DNA of 64,000 nt, from contig QXEO01000728.1 in NCBI GenBank assembly GCA_007115705.1, positions 248,001 to 312,000 of the forward strand, written 5' to 3'. Position numbers and translations under genes: made by a program. Positions 1 to 10,374 of this stretch are shown one piece after another. The notes under the pieces were generated by a model. The model had not been told where the DNA came from. It did no database searches and saw only the letters and a list, made by a program, of their open reading frames with translations. Position 1 is the first letter of the stretch, and each line of letters opens with the position of its first letter. This DNA is from Dactylis glomerata (taxonomy: Eukaryota > Streptophyta > Magnoliopsida > Poales > Poaceae).

Positions 1-414
1 AATGGCGTGCTCACTAACGGAACTCCCTTCCTCCATCTTGCAGTTAAAGAACTTCTCAGAGATCTCATATCTCTCAGAACGGGCTTGAGTCTGAAACATG
101 GTTTTCAGTTCCTCAAGTATCTCATAAGGCCCGCGGTACTTCTCAAAACGATTTTGAAGTTCCGGTTCCATAGAAAACAGCATGGTACTCATAATCGCAT
201 CACAATCATCTCTACGAGCATTGAAGTCAGCAAGTTCTTCAGTTTTCGCAGTTGCAGCAGGGGTGTCACCTAGCGCTTTGTCAAGTACATAGGCTTTTTG
301 TCCGCCAGCGAGTATGATTCTCAGATTGCGGAACCAGTTGGTGAAGTTAGACCCATTGTTCTTAAGCTTTTCTTTCTCAACAAACATGTTGAAGTTGAAG
401 TTGGACTTAGCCAT
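1..414 (-). CDS. Copia gag (capsid) protein, N-terminal 138 codons, partial
   Basis: An open frame starts at an ATG at 414 and runs off the left edge without a stop. It begins MAKSNFNFNMFVEKEKL and contains GSNFTNWFRNLRIILAG, then DFNARRDDCDAIMSTM and MEPELQNRFEKY. This pattern belongs to the gag-polypeptide of Copia elements (UBN2/Retrotran_gag type) and closely resembles BARE-1 gag. The product would form virus-like particles that package element RNA in the cytoplasm. No stop or frameshift is visible in the part present. The start is chosen because it is the first ATG in frame after the leader and matches the family N-terminus. Expression cannot be judged from sequence. Confidence 0.9.
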   Translation of the reverse strand, partial: MAKSNFNFNMFVEKEKLKNNGSNFTNWFRNLRIILAGGQKAYVLDKALGDTPAATAKTEELADFNARRDDCDAIMSTMLFSMEPELQNRFEKYRGPYEILEELKTMFQTQARSERYEISEKFFNCKMEEGSSVSEHAI

Positions 415-1629
415 TTGATCTACAACATTGCAAGTACAATTTTAGACTATGTTCATGATAACTAGTTCAACTTAATCAAATTACTAGATGAACTCCCACT
501 AAATTCAACATCCCTCAAGTTGTTTAGTGAACACGATCCAAATTCACCACACCTAATCCGATCTTCACGAGAAGAGATGTGGTTTCAATGGTGGACAACT
601 CAGTGTCGATCATATCATTCATATGACTCATGATTAACCTTTCGGTTCATGTGTTCCGAGGCCATGTCTGTACATGCTAGGCTCGTCAAGTCAAACCCAA
701 GTATTTTCCGCGTGTGCAAAACTGGCTTGCACCCGTTGTATGTGAACGTAGAGTTTATAGCACCCGATCATCACGAGGTGCTTGAAAACGACGATCTTTC
801 GCAACGGCACATACGAGGGGAGAACACAATTTTATCTTGATCTTTAAGTGAGGAATCATCTTATAATGCTACCGTCGCGATCTAAGCATAATAAGATACA
901 TAAAAGGATAAACATCACATGCATATAATTTTATGTGACATGGTATAGCAAATCTCCACGCCATGATCTCCATCTTGTGCGCGTCGGCATGATCTCCATC
1001 ACTCCACCATGATTGCCTCCACCACGAATAGCAACTACAACTATTGCTAACTACTTAGCGATAAAGTAAAGCTATTACATGGCGTATAAGAAGTTGACAC
1101 GCAGGTCATACATAATTATAAAGACAATCATATGGCTCCTGCCGGTTGTGAACTCATCGACATGCAAGTCGTGAAAGATTACAAAACATGATCATTGCAT
1201 ACAACTCAATTCATACTCATCATGTCTTGGGCCGTACCATATCACAAAACACTCCCTGCAAAAACAAGTTAGACGCCTCTACTTTGTTGTTGCATGTTTT
1301 ACGTGGCTTATGGGAGTAGCAAGCTAAGAACGATTCTTACCTACGAAAAGCCACAACGGTGATATTATGGTTGCTAACATCCGATGTAAGTCCCATGACT
1401 ACTATAGTGAGAGAAACTGGCATCCACCAGCCGCATGTGTGGAACAAGCCACACGTCAAGTGCGGAGCCGGTCTCGCGAACGCGGTCGCGTAAAGTTGGC
1501 CTGGACCGCTTCAATCTCACTATACCGCGCCATAAGAAATACACAACAAGAGGTTTGCAACAGAAAACATCAACGCCCGCAACAAGCATGTTGCGTTCTA
1601 CTCGTGAAACACATCTACGCATAGACCTT
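415..1629 (-). other. untranslated leader of the BARE/Angela-like element
   Basis: About 1.2 kb between the primer binding site and the gag start. No convincing coding sequence is present; short open frames here are not conserved-looking. Its length fits the long leader of BARE-type elements. Confidence 0.7.
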
Positions 1630-1641
1630 GCTCTGATACCA
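1630..1641 (-). other. primer binding site, initiator tRNA-Met
   Basis: Minus strand reads TGGTATCAGAGC, complementary to the 3' end of initiator tRNA-Met, the usual primer of Copia elements. It lies one base inside the 5' LTR end and fixes the element's orientation as minus. Confidence 0.92.
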
Positions 1642-1642
1642 C

Positions 1643-3371
1643 TGAAGGGTTTCGCAGCATAGTAAATCAAAAAATTTCCTACGGATGTGAACAAGAAAGC
1701 CAAGATCTAATCTAGGAGATGTAATCAACGAGAGAGGTAGATGAGATCTTCATACCCTTGAAGATTCGCACAGCGGAAACGTTCAATAGAACGTGGTTGA
1801 CGTAGTCGTACTTGCCGTCTCCTCCTCGCGATCCGATCCGATCCTACGCCGCAAGTGGCGGCGCCTCCGAGAGTTGCACACGTGCGGTGCAGCGACGTCT
1901 CCTCCTTCCTTGGTCCAGCAAGTATGGTGGAGAGATAGATTGGATCAGCAGCATGACGGCGTGGTGCTTATGGTGGAGAGTTTCTGCGGCAGGGCTTCGC
2001 CTACGCGCAGTCGCGAGAGAGAGAGAGGGAGGGCAGCAGTTGGCGGCTAGGGTTTGGGTTAGGGGGTAGAGAGGGCTGCGCCCTTGCCCCCCTATATATA
2101 GAGGGGTGGCTGGCCAGCTTGGCCTCTCCCCAAACCCTAGGGCGCCGACTTGGAGTAGGAAGAGTGGGGGGCAAGTTTCCCCCCCTTCCTTCTTTGAAGA
2201 CTCCCTTAGGGTTTCCCCTTGGGCTGGCCGGCTGGGCCTTAGGGGCCTTGTGCGCCTGGCCCAGGGCGGCCAGGGCACTTCCCCTTAGGCCCACGCAGGC
2301 CTCCGTCAAGTGGGCCCACGTTGGTCCCACTCCGGAACCTTCTAGAACCTTCCGGTACAATACCGATAAACTCCGAAACCTTTCCGGAATCCAAAAACTG
2401 CTTTCCTTTATATGAATCTTATTCTCCGGACCATTCCGGAACCTCTCGTGATGTCCTGGATCTCATCCGAGACTCCAAACTAAAACTCATAAACCAATTA
2501 TCCATTCTATCCTAGCATCGATACACGTTAAGTGTGTGACCCTACGGGTTCGAGAATATGTAGACATGATCTTCTATCAATAATCAACAGCGGGATCTGG
2601 AAACCCATATTGACTCCCACATATTCATCGATGATCATATCGAATGAACCACGATGTCAGGATTCAATTAATCCCGTATATGTATTCCCTTCGTCACACG
2701 ATATTTTACTCGCCCGAGATTTGATCGTCGGTATCGCCATACCTAGTTCAATCTCGTTCACAGCAAGTACTTTACTCGTTCCGTAATCCGATATCACTTT
2801 GTGATTAACTCCTTAACCACATGCTTGCAAGCGGTGTTGATATCGATTACCGAGTGGGCCCGAAGTATATCTCTCCGACTTGGGAGGGACAAATTCCATC
2901 TCGATACATACAACCCAACAAGTACTTTCCGATCATCTGAGAGACACCTTTATTATCACCCTCACATAGGATGACGTTTGATGACTTCAAAGCTTTCTTC
3001 CGATACTAGGGAGTTGTATTATCTCATGGTCTAAGGAATACAATACATGACATAGAAAAAGCTTCGCAAAGATGAACACGATGACACGATCTAATTGCTC
3101 TGCTTTATTTGGGTCTGTCCATCATATCATTCTCCTAATGATATGATCTCATTATTAATTGACAACTCATGTCTATGGTTAGGAAACCTTAACCATCATT
3201 AATCAATGAGCTAGTCCATAGAGGCGTACTAGGGACACGGTGTTGTTCATAAACCACACAAGTATTAAAGTTTCCGCTTAATACAATTCTAGCATGGAAT
3301 ATAAACATTATCATGAACAAGAATTATAATAATAACATCTTTATTATTGTCTCTAGGGCATAATTCCAACA
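1643..3371 (-). repeat. 5' LTR of the BARE/Angela-like element
   Basis: A 1729-bp LTR with TG...CA ends: minus-strand start TGTTGGAATTATGCCC near 3371 and end CTTCA at 1643. It adjoins the tRNA-Met primer site and contains a TATA-like box. Only one LTR is in the window. Confidence 0.9.
2093..2100 (-). promoter_or_regulatory. LTR TATA box
   Basis: TATATATA followed on the minus strand by a GC-rich stretch, within the LTR about 450 bp from its inner end. This is a plausible core promoter for the element's RNA; BARE-1 LTRs are known to contain TATA boxes. No start site can be proven. Confidence 0.5.
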
Positions 3372-4083
3372 TATGCTTTGTTTACATTACACACTTTGCT
3401 TAATGCAATTATCCGTTGTTCGCAACTTAATACTCATGGGGTGTTCGGATTGATATCCCCGGGAGTGGATTATTAGTCATAGATGCAGTTGGATGGCGGT
3501 CTATGTATTTTGTTGTAATGCCCAGAGTAAATCTCATAGTGATCTTCTTGACATATCACGTTTATCTTTATTCTATCAATTGCCCAACTGTAATTTATTT
3601 ACCCAGCATGTGTTATTTATCTATGGAGAGACACCACTAGTGAACTGTGGACCCCGGTCCTATTTCCATCATATTGCTATCACCTGTTTACTTTACTCGT
3701 ACTGTTTACTTTACTCGCATACTTTACTGTTTTCCACTCGATACGCTCATAACCTTTGTTTCAAGCAAACCGGTGAGATTGACAACCTCATCGCAAGTTG
3801 GGAACAAAGTACTTGGCTGTGTTGTGTGCAGGTTCCACGTTGCTTCTGGCCGAAGACGAGTCAACAAGTGTCGTAAACGGCGCCCTTGTTGGAGTGTTAC
3901 TAAGCCAGTCCGCATCACCTTCAGTCGTCATTGTCTGCTCTTCTCCTGAACGATAAACCTCGGTTTCTTAATTGAGGGAAAATCTTGCTGCTGTATTCAT
4001 CACACCTTCCTCTCGGTGTTCCCAACGGGCTGGACTTTCAACTAGGCACCAACCCTTTTCTGGCGCCATCATCCCAGCAATCA
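3372..4083 (+). repeat. truncated LTR, same family as the elements nested at 34.8 and 44.1 kb
   Basis: About 710 bp matching, in opposite orientation, the LTRs at 34751-36367, 39842-41455, 44080-45748 and 49568-51237. It ends ...CCCAGCAATCA at 4083, the 3' end of the LTR. It carries a segment (around 3862-3925) that the 44-51 kb element has and the 34-41 kb element lacks, so it belongs with the former subgroup. The missing 5' portion was displaced by the BARE/Angela-like insertion at 3371/3372 and should lie beyond the left edge. Confidence 0.9.
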
Positions 4084-4853
4084 GTGGCCATTCCTTGTGA
4101 TTTTTCTCTTTACACCACCCTTATTTGCGCATCTTAGGACCCCTATGTAAGAGGAGGAAGATTTTGTAGCCTTCCTAGCGTTGTGTCGTGAGAAACCCTA
4201 TTCGTTGGTCTCGTGACGTCTACCCCTACCTTTTTGTCGAAAGTGGTATTTTTATGTGTTTTTTCTCTTTACACCCCCCTGATATATAGATCTTAAAACC
4301 CTATGCAAGTGAGAGGATATTTCTAACAAATCACCATGACATCTTAAGATAAACCCAAGTCCCACACTGAGGAAACCGTCCCAAATCTTGTGGGAACATA
4401 ACATATTTTGGGTTGGTCATGTTCCTTTGACCTTCTAACACAAACAAAAAGAAAAGTCACATGAAATCACAACTTTTTACGGAAAGCTAGGGTAGACGTC
4501 AGGGGCCCACAAATAGGGTTCACGTGAAATCAAGCGAGGAAAGGTTGGAACCCCTCCCATATTGCATGGGGTCCTAATATATGGGTATATAAGGAGGTGT
4601 AAGTGAGAAAAACTTATACACAACTTTAAGTAGCATTGATTCACAAGCAAGATTATTTTGCTGAAATATTATGTCCTTCTATCTTTAATGGGTACCTAAT
4701 ATGGGTATAAAAGCGTGGTGTGAGGAGGAAAAGCCGAAACAACACATGCAACGATAGGTAACAACTATTATTTCATGTAGAAATAAATAATATGAGGTAA
4801 CAAAATGATACATAAAATAGTAAGTAGTAGCCATCTCCTAGTAGTCATAGAAG
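4084..4853. other. non-coding AT-rich DNA with imperfect short direct repeats
   Basis: No gene recognised. About 70 bp beginning TTTTTCTCTTTACACC near 4097 recurs imperfectly from about 4259. A TATA-like stretch (TGGGTATATAAGG near 4582) has a diverged second copy (GGGTATAAAAGCG near 4704). These look like promoter debris, but no coding sequence follows. Confidence 0.4.
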
Positions 4854-4856
4854 TTA

Positions 4857-5844
4857 GAGCATCCCCAGCCGTTGAAGGCCCCCAGGCCGAAATCCGGCGC
4901 TATTTAGCGCCGGATGGATGTAAAATTCGGCCTGGGGAGGCCCATCTTTCCAGCGGCGAGCCCAGGGCGTTTTTAAAATTCAAAGTGAAAGTTGACGAAA
5001 ATAGACGAATTTAGGCGAAATTTGACGAAAACTAGAGATATTTATATTATAATAGGCGAAAATAGACATATTTTACATAAATAGGCCGAATTCGTCATAT
5101 ATACGAATTCGGCCGAACCTAAACGCCGATCTACATGCCGAAACGGCTGTACATCTGCGTGGTGTAGTTGCCGTCGTCGTCGTCGTCCTGCGGCGGCGGC
5201 GCCTGGCGGCTGGAGCCCTGCCCAGCGTCGCCGTAACGAGGCGGCGTTGGGCGGTAGAGTTCGTCATCGCTGGACTCCTCCAGCTTGACGACGGGCGGCG
5301 CGCCGCGACGAGGGAGAGTGGCGACTGCGGCGAGGTCCAGCAGCCGCCGCTGCTACTCGCGCTCCTCCCGCTCCCACTCTCGCCGAGACCACTCCAATGC
5401 CGCGTCCAGCGGCATGGTGTTCTCGGCGGGGACGACGTCGCGGAGGGAGCACTGGATCGCCTCCTCCGTCGCCGCCTCCTCGCCGCGTGGCTGGCCGGCC
5501 AGCGGCGGCAGCCTTTACAGCGTGGAAGACGATGCGTGCGGGGAAGACGATGCGCGGAAGACGAGACGATGAGGACGACGACCGCCCACTCTCGCCGACA
5601 GGTCGGGGCCACACGACCCGCGGGAACGCGCGCGAATTTTCTCGGCGGTTTCGCGCCAGTTTGTTTCGTCCGGAGTCCCCGAGCGCGCCTCGAAAGGCCG
5701 GGGATTGCCTGGGCTCGCCGGATGAATGAAGGCCCAGATCCGGGCGAAATCGAGGATCCGGGGGCGCGACTGGACCGTTTTTCGCCGTCCGGATGAAAAA
5801 TAAGGGTGCCGGGGGCCTCATCGGGCTCATGAGTGGAGATGCTC
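4857..5844. mobile_element. PIF/Harbinger-like DNA transposon (988 bp)
   Basis: Terminal inverted repeats start GAGCATCCCCAGCCG on the left and, reverse-complemented, GAGCATCTCCACTCA on the right; both continue into a GGCCCCC motif. The flanking trinucleotide is TTA on each side (4854-4856 and 5845-5847), as for Harbinger/Tourist elements. The interior is very GC-rich compared with its surroundings and holds a broken coding remnant (5131-5415). No DDE transposase is present, so it is non-autonomous. Confidence 0.75.
5131..5415 (-). pseudogene. broken acidic/charged coding remnant inside the Harbinger-like element
   Basis: A 95-codon minus-strand frame starting MPLDAALEWSRREWEREERE is interrupted by one in-frame TAG after that stretch. 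It continues through LLDLAAVATLPRR and KLEESSDDELYRPTPPRYGD, then a run of aspartates, and ends YSRFGM. Charged proteins of this look accompany grass transposons, but I cannot name the family with certainty. The internal stop and the missing upstream part make it non-functional as read. Whether it is element-encoded or a captured host fragment is open. Confidence 0.4.
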
Positions 5845-5847
5845 TTA

Positions 5848-6995
5848 TCTAGGACGTACCTATGTTGCGGGTTATCGTGGATATGGACAAAAAAAAATGC
5901 TTGGGTAGTGAGTAACTCATATATTCAACCATCTAGACAAAGTTGATTCACTTATTTTGGAATGAAGGGTGAAGCTTGGTTTGAAATTTCTTTGCTCTAG
6001 TTCGGCGCGTTGGGTAAGTCGCATGCGTCCTACCACTACTACACAATATGCATGTAGAGACGCTCGATTTGGAGGCTAGAGACGTATTATTTCATCTCTT
6101 GTGTATTATAAGTTCTCCTCAAATTTCAATCCAACATCTGCCTTTGGAAGCGCTAGTAGCGTAGGGGCCGGCGATTGGGCGAGCCAAGCAAGCCCCTATG
6201 CCGGTGCATAACTTGGATGTCGATTATCGGGCCTTCTCGGTGGGCGATGGAGTCTAGACGGGGGAATGATGATGAACGCGTCTAAGCTACTTATGAGACT
6301 CATATACATTTAAGAGCAAGTATAATAAGGTCTGGTCAACTAACTATATATAAATATTAAAATATATTATTTATGTTTAGTTGGAGGAGAGAGAATATAA
6401 GAGAATGGAAGTGGACTCTAATACAAGAGCTAGCTCTAGCATATGCTTATAGGCACTTTGTAAGTGTCAAGTGAAGCATATATTTATAAAAAGTAGTATA
6501 TTTTTATAATTAATTATTATACATATTAGCTATAAAGCTGTCTAAAAATAATAATATGGCAATGGCTTAGCCAGCAGCTGGGCTAGTACATGTCGATGGA
6601 CTATCTCGTATTCTCGTTTGCATCTCAACTACTCGCTGTCGCTGGCACTTTGTATGTGACGTTTGCACGCATGTAGGCAATGAATCGATGGCTGACGTAG
6701 CCGCGCTGAGTTTATTAGCCTCTAGTCTAGGTGAATTTTTTTGGACTTTTATTACGGGACACGGCGGGCGACCAAATTCGCAGGGTTGCTTCGTATTCGG
6801 CCAATGAGACGAAAATTGGCCTCGAAATCACAAAAGGCACGCGGCACACATCTCTCCTCGATCCAGCCAGCGCCGCCACCCAACCCTTTCTCCACGATCC
6901 AGCCAGCACCGCCACCCAACCATTCCTCCTCGATCCCAAACCCATTCTCCTCAGTCCTCTCCCAGCCCCCGGCAGTGAACTCTCCGCTATCCTAA
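5848..6995. other. intergenic stretch, no recognised gene
   Basis: Apart from a MITE-like piece at 6311-6560, nothing coding is recognised. The last 300 bp (about 6700-6995) are CT-rich and lie directly upstream of the ATG at 6996, so they could hold a promoter and 5' UTR. Confidence 0.4.
6311..6560 (+). repeat. MITE-like fragment, right end missing
   Basis: The stretch starts TAAGAGCAAGTATAATAAGG, continues through an AGTTGGAGGAGAGAGA motif and AGAGCTAGCTCTAGCAT, then AT-rich DNA. This layout is familiar from a common grass MITE whose far end should be the inverted sequence. That end is not found, so the copy is truncated or rearranged. The call rests on pattern memory. Confidence 0.4.
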
Positions 6996-7163
6996 ATGGC
7001 CGCCGCCGTGTTCCTCCCCCATCGCTGGCCACGTCCCCTCCGGCGCTGCCCCGGCCCGCTGTCCCATTCTCTCTCCTACATCCGACCCATTTGCTCACAC
7101 GCACAAGATCGACCGCCACCGTCCAATACTCACCGAGGAGAGAAAGGGGCCGCCGCTCAGGAG
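6996..7163 (+). pseudogene. 5' half of an ORF split by the 7.2-10.7 kb retrotransposon
   Basis: The ATG at 6996 has good plant context (CTAAATGGCCGCC). The frame begins MAAAVFLPHRWPRPLRRCPG, rich in Ala, Pro, Arg and Ser with few acids, which could be an organelle targeting peptide. It is open for 56 codons up to the AGGAG target duplication (7159-7163). Skipping the element, the frame continues unbroken at 10672 to a stop at 10957-10959, 152 codons in all. The protein is not recognised and GC-rich frames can stay open by chance. It may be a first exon or simply a 5' region. Confidence 0.4.
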
Positions 7164-7456
7164 TGTAATACTCCGTTGCTGCCGGAGGTCACCGGAGCGT
7201 GAGGAGAAAGATAATGCCGCTTGTGGAGAGCGGCCACCGGAGAATAGCGCTGCTTGTGGAGAGCAGCCACCGGAGAGGTAGGAGACGGGAGAGAGGAACG
7301 GGAGCAACCCGAGTTCTATTCAGTTCTGTTCGATCATGCCCTTCAGCAGATGCACCTTTCTCTTTTGTTGCCATCCACTGTTACTGCCAGCCCACGATCA
7401 CCAGCCCGTGGCCCATGACGCCCAGGCCCACATCTCCCAAGGTACAGGGCATGACA
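7164..7456 (-). repeat. 3' LTR of the synaptotagmin-carrying element
   Basis: 293 bp, nearly identical to 10375-10666 with a few substitutions and a 1-bp indel. Minus-strand start TGTCATGCCC is preceded by a polypurine tract (about 7457-7472). The stop codon of the internal frame (7381-7383) lies inside this LTR. Confidence 0.92.
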
Positions 7457-10293
7457 ATACCTCCCCCAAAAAACATTGCTTGCCCCCAAGCAGTGGCGTT
7501 TAGTTTCTGCACCATCTTGCAGTTCCGATCATAGAGCACAAATGCATTATGTATTGTGACAATGCCGGGATCCCATGGTATCTGCAGATCAACGGCTCCT
7601 ATAGATTGAATTGAGCTTGCACAGACTTTGTTTTGCACATTGCCTGGATCCCATGGCATTAGTAGATACTTGCTTGGACACATCAGGAATTTAGATTTTG
7701 CATAGTGCAACTTAAACTCCTGACTGCAGTAAAATTCATAGCCATAATCTTTTGAGTTATTGCTGATACGTGTTGTGCCCCATTCTGCATGTGCCTCCAG
7801 TGAAGAAGTTGACCATATGAAGAGCCTGGAACCTACAACGCAAGAGATGCTGACCACAAGTGTGTCAATAGCATCGTCCAGAGCTTTTGCAGGGCAAACG
7901 TTTAATGCACTATGCAGCCATTGGCAGAGAAAAACTAGTGATGCAGCGCCATCAAGTGCATCCATTGTGCTGGCAATTACCCCAGCCTCCTTGAGCCACT
8001 TCCTTTCTTCTATTGCTTTCTTTTCCAACTCTAGGGCTTCCAGTTGCTCATCCTTGGTAAATGGAAGATACATGACCTTAAGATGTAATGATTCTCTATC
8101 TCTGCAGTCTTTAATTTTAAGTGAATCCACAGACTGCATAGAATACAGAGTTATTTCAGTGGGCGTCTCAGGCTGAATATTGTTCACTGCTAGTTTACCC
8201 ACACCAAGCCTCTTATCTTCATCATAAACCTCGAGATTGACCGATTGGGTTTCCCTGTGTTCCACAAATAGCTCGAAAGTTTCATTCCATTCATGATTTA
8301 GGTTGTCATCAATGACGTTTGTTTTCATCTTGAACATCAGACACACATGCAGGGTCACATAGGGATCAGATTGACCAATTAACTCTTTGTTCATGAGAGA
8401 CGCTGCTTTTACTATAGCAACAGAAAGTTTTTCCTCGGGTAGCTCCAGCTCACTTGTATTAACATTGACACCCAGTGGAGCAGTAAGCCTATGTGGCCAC
8501 TGGAGCATGTCATTGACAATTGAATTGACAGTATCAACAATCATACCAGAAAGTGTTGGAATAACAGTCACGCTTCCTCCAACATTCTTCAACGTGTTCA
8601 GTATTTTTGGTTCTGGCTCCGTGAGGAGAGTGGCAACAATAGCAGAGATGCATCGTATCTCTTTTGATAGTTGAAATACAGCACGAACAATGGTAAAGAC
8701 CTGGATAGCCTTGAGCAGATTAGGCAGTGGTTCAACAAATTGCATAACAACTGCAGTTGCAGCTTCTGACGCACAAGGCAAAAGTTTGCTGAGATGTTTG
8801 TGCATCCACATCCCCTGCTCATATTGTTGGAAGGATATCCACTCGGGGAAATGTTCGCTGCAAAGCTTCTTGAAATCGCCTCTGCTGACAGACCCAAGGA
8901 TCTTGTTATCCTCAACATAGGCGACACGCTTCCTAATAAGCTGCTGCATCACGCAGGTCCACAGTAATGGCCCCCGTATACATAGCAAGGTTGAAATTGT
9001 ACCTTTTCCAACATTGATTAACTGCCCGCCTAAATTCCGTAACAGAAACTCGTGTTTTCCTCGATCCCACGGTAAGATAATTGTAGAATTAATTTTCCCC
9101 TTTTGTTGCCTTTCACTGAACCATAGTTGCTGTAGAATGCCTTTTTCTGATGGTAGTACAAGGAATACAACTCGAACAACACCAACTCCATGATCCAAAA
9201 ATGTGTTCATGTCAATCTCTCCCACAAGCTCATGGTGAGCATCCTGTAAGCTTGCCTCACATTTCATCATCTGCTGCCCATATGTATTATGTGGCACAGA
9301 ATCAGCTTGGTGCTTGGAAATCCATTCCGGCATGTCGTCAGATAGCCTATGGACAACATCCGCCTCGCCCGCCATGCTAACTGACATGTTGGTAATTCCA
9401 TCGAACATTAAAAGGGCAACACCCACAGCTGGTATCTCAGATGGAACCACCTCCATCTGAAGCTCCTCACAAAAATCTCCACAACCAAAATTTGCTTCCA
9501 CTGCATCCATGAACTCAGACCAGTTACCAACAGGCTGACGTAGCTTGTATGTCTCATACCAATACTTTGCTTTACCATCCATGTGCATTGATGCAGCGAG
9601 AACCCACATGCACTTATGTATATTGTAGCGAGTGAAGTACTCGAGACACTTAGCACGACATTGCAATGGGTTCTCGCCGTTAAAGCGAGGGAAGGAAAAC
9701 GACGAAAGCACTGGACGCCGATCTGCTGGATACTCCTCAACTTGACAGGGAGGACCACACAATATGTTGGTGTCAATGTTGTCGGCGCGTGCACCAGGAC
9801 CATCTCGTGGATAGGTGAGGACATGGGTCGAACAGCTTGCAGGCATGTTCATGCCAGACCCAACCATACCTTGCAGTGTGTTATTCCCGGCACAGGTCGA
9901 GGTCGTGGTAGGAATATGCATCTTGCCACTGGTCCGAAACGCCACCGCAACATGGTTGCTGCCGACGTTGACAGCCGAGCCAGCCGTCGAACACCTTGTG
10001 GGCATGGGGGAAACAAAGACATCATCCGTGTCTGGAGCACCAACACCCACGACCTGATTCACCGAAAAGAGAGATAGTGACGAAGTCTTGGCCGTCTGCT
10101 GCTCCAGAACTCGACCCGGCATGAACGCCGGCGTGGTTGTGGCAGTAGGCGTCAGCGCCACCGTCATCTTCTTCAAATCCACGAGCATCCGGTCCTGCCT
10201 GGCGGCAATACGCCCCAATGCCATGTTGAGCTGCACCAAACTTTCGTTGATGGCGCTCAATTTCTCCGCCGTCGTTGTCGTTGCTGCCTCCAT
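7381..10293 (-). CDS. gag-like / captured synaptotagmin (SMP-C2) chimeric ORF
   Basis: An uninterrupted 970-codon frame. I chose the ATG at 10293 because it follows the primer site by about 70 bp and starts MEAATTTTAEKLSAINESL, like an N-terminal gag coiled coil; the frame stays open further upstream. Residues about 196-275 (FPRFNGENPLQCRAKCLEYF, then WSEFMDAVEANFG) resemble a retrotransposon gag core. From about residue 463 it matches plant synaptotagmins: KILGSVSRGDFKKLCSEHFP (SMP lipid-transfer domain), then LQWPHRLTAPLGVNVNTSEL, then a C2 domain (about 620-740) with SDPYVTL and EVYDEDKRLGVG, then an EKKAIEERKWLKEAG tail. Relative to the host family the middle of the SMP domain is deleted in frame. 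No introns interrupt the captured part, so it probably came from spliced mRNA. The last 200 residues, with repeated PWDPG motifs, are not recognised. The host protein tethers ER to plasma membrane; function here is unknown. Confidence 0.8.
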   Translation of the reverse strand: MEAATTTTAEKLSAINESLVQLNMALGRIAARQDRMLVDLKKMTVALTPTATTTPAFMPGRVLEQQTAKTSSLSLFSVNQVVGVGAPDTDDVFVSPMPTRCSTAGSAVNVGSNHVAVAFRTSGKMHIPTTTSTCAGNNTLQGMVGSGMNMPASCSTHVLTYPRDGPGARADNIDTNILCGPPCQVEEYPADRRPVLSSFSFPRFNGENPLQCRAKCLEYFTRYNIHKCMWVLAASMHMDGKAKYWYETYKLRQPVGNWSEFMDAVEANFGCGDFCEELQMEVVPSEIPAVGVALLMFDGITNMSVSMAGEADVVHRLSDDMPEWISKHQADSVPHNTYGQQMMKCEASLQDAHHELVGEIDMNTFLDHGVGVVRVVFLVLPSEKGILQQLWFSERQQKGKINSTIILPWDRGKHEFLLRNLGGQLINVGKGTISTLLCIRGPLLWTCVMQQLIRKRVAYVEDNKILGSVSRGDFKKLCSEHFPEWISFQQYEQGMWMHKHLSKLLPCASEAATAVVMQFVEPLPNLLKAIQVFTIVRAVFQLSKEIRCISAIVATLLTEPEPKILNTLKNVGGSVTVIPTLSGMIVDTVNSIVNDMLQWPHRLTAPLGVNVNTSELELPEEKLSVAIVKAASLMNKELIGQSDPYVTLHVCLMFKMKTNVIDDNLNHEWNETFELFVEHRETQSVNLEVYDEDKRLGVGKLAVNNIQPETPTEITLYSMQSVDSLKIKDCRDRESLHLKVMYLPFTKDEQLEALELEKKAIEERKWLKEAGVIASTMDALDGAASLVFLCQWLHSALNVCPAKALDDAIDTLVVSISCVVGSRLFIWSTSSLEAHAEWGTTRISNNSKDYGYEFYCSQEFKLHYAKSKFLMCPSKYLLMPWDPGNVQNKVCASSIQSIGAVDLQIPWDPGIVTIHNAFVLYDRNCKMVQKLNATAWGQAMFFGGGIVMPCTLGDVGLGVMGHGLVIVGWQ

Positions 10294-10360
10294 CGCATCG
10301 ACACGACCAGATCGAATGGGGATTTTTTTGCGGGACTTTTTTTTTTGGGAGGAATTGCTG

Positions 10361-10372
10361 GCTCTGATACCA
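10361..10372 (-). other. primer binding site, initiator tRNA-Met
   Basis: Minus strand TGGTATCAGAGC, two bases inside the 5' LTR. It sets orientation and confirms reverse-transcription competence of the structure in cis. Confidence 0.9.
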
Positions 10373-10374
10373 AG

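Larger units (their letters stand above)
1..3371 (-). mobile_element. BARE-1/WIS/Angela-like Copia retrotransposon, 5' part
   Basis: Minus-strand LTR retrotransposon entering from the left edge. Reading leftwards it has a 1.73-kb 5' LTR (1643-3371), a primer binding site for initiator tRNA-Met next to the LTR, a leader of about 1.2 kb, and the start of gag. The LTR begins TGTTGGAATTATGCCC on the minus strand and ends CCCTTCA, the signature of the BARE-1/WIS/Angela group; the long LTR and long leader also fit. The rest of gag-pol and the 3' LTR lie outside the window, so integrity and target duplication cannot be tested. It interrupts the plus-strand LTR fragment at 3372-4083. Family assignment rests on remembered sequence features, not a search. 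Confidence 0.9.

Noticed and set aside
1374..1703. Plus- and minus-strand frames in the Copia leader and LTR border.
   Set aside because: They span the primer binding site and LTR edge and have no similarity to any Copia protein.
3493..3949. Cysteine/tyrosine-rich frames resembling a secreted peptide, with copies near 35, 40, 44 and 50 kb.
   Set aside because: All fall in the same LTR; the frames differ between copies and carry stops.
5264..5830. Large overlapping arginine/proline-rich frames on both strands.
   Set aside because: They lie in the GC-rich Harbinger-like element and are open because of base composition; only the acidic frame at 5131-5415 looks protein-like.
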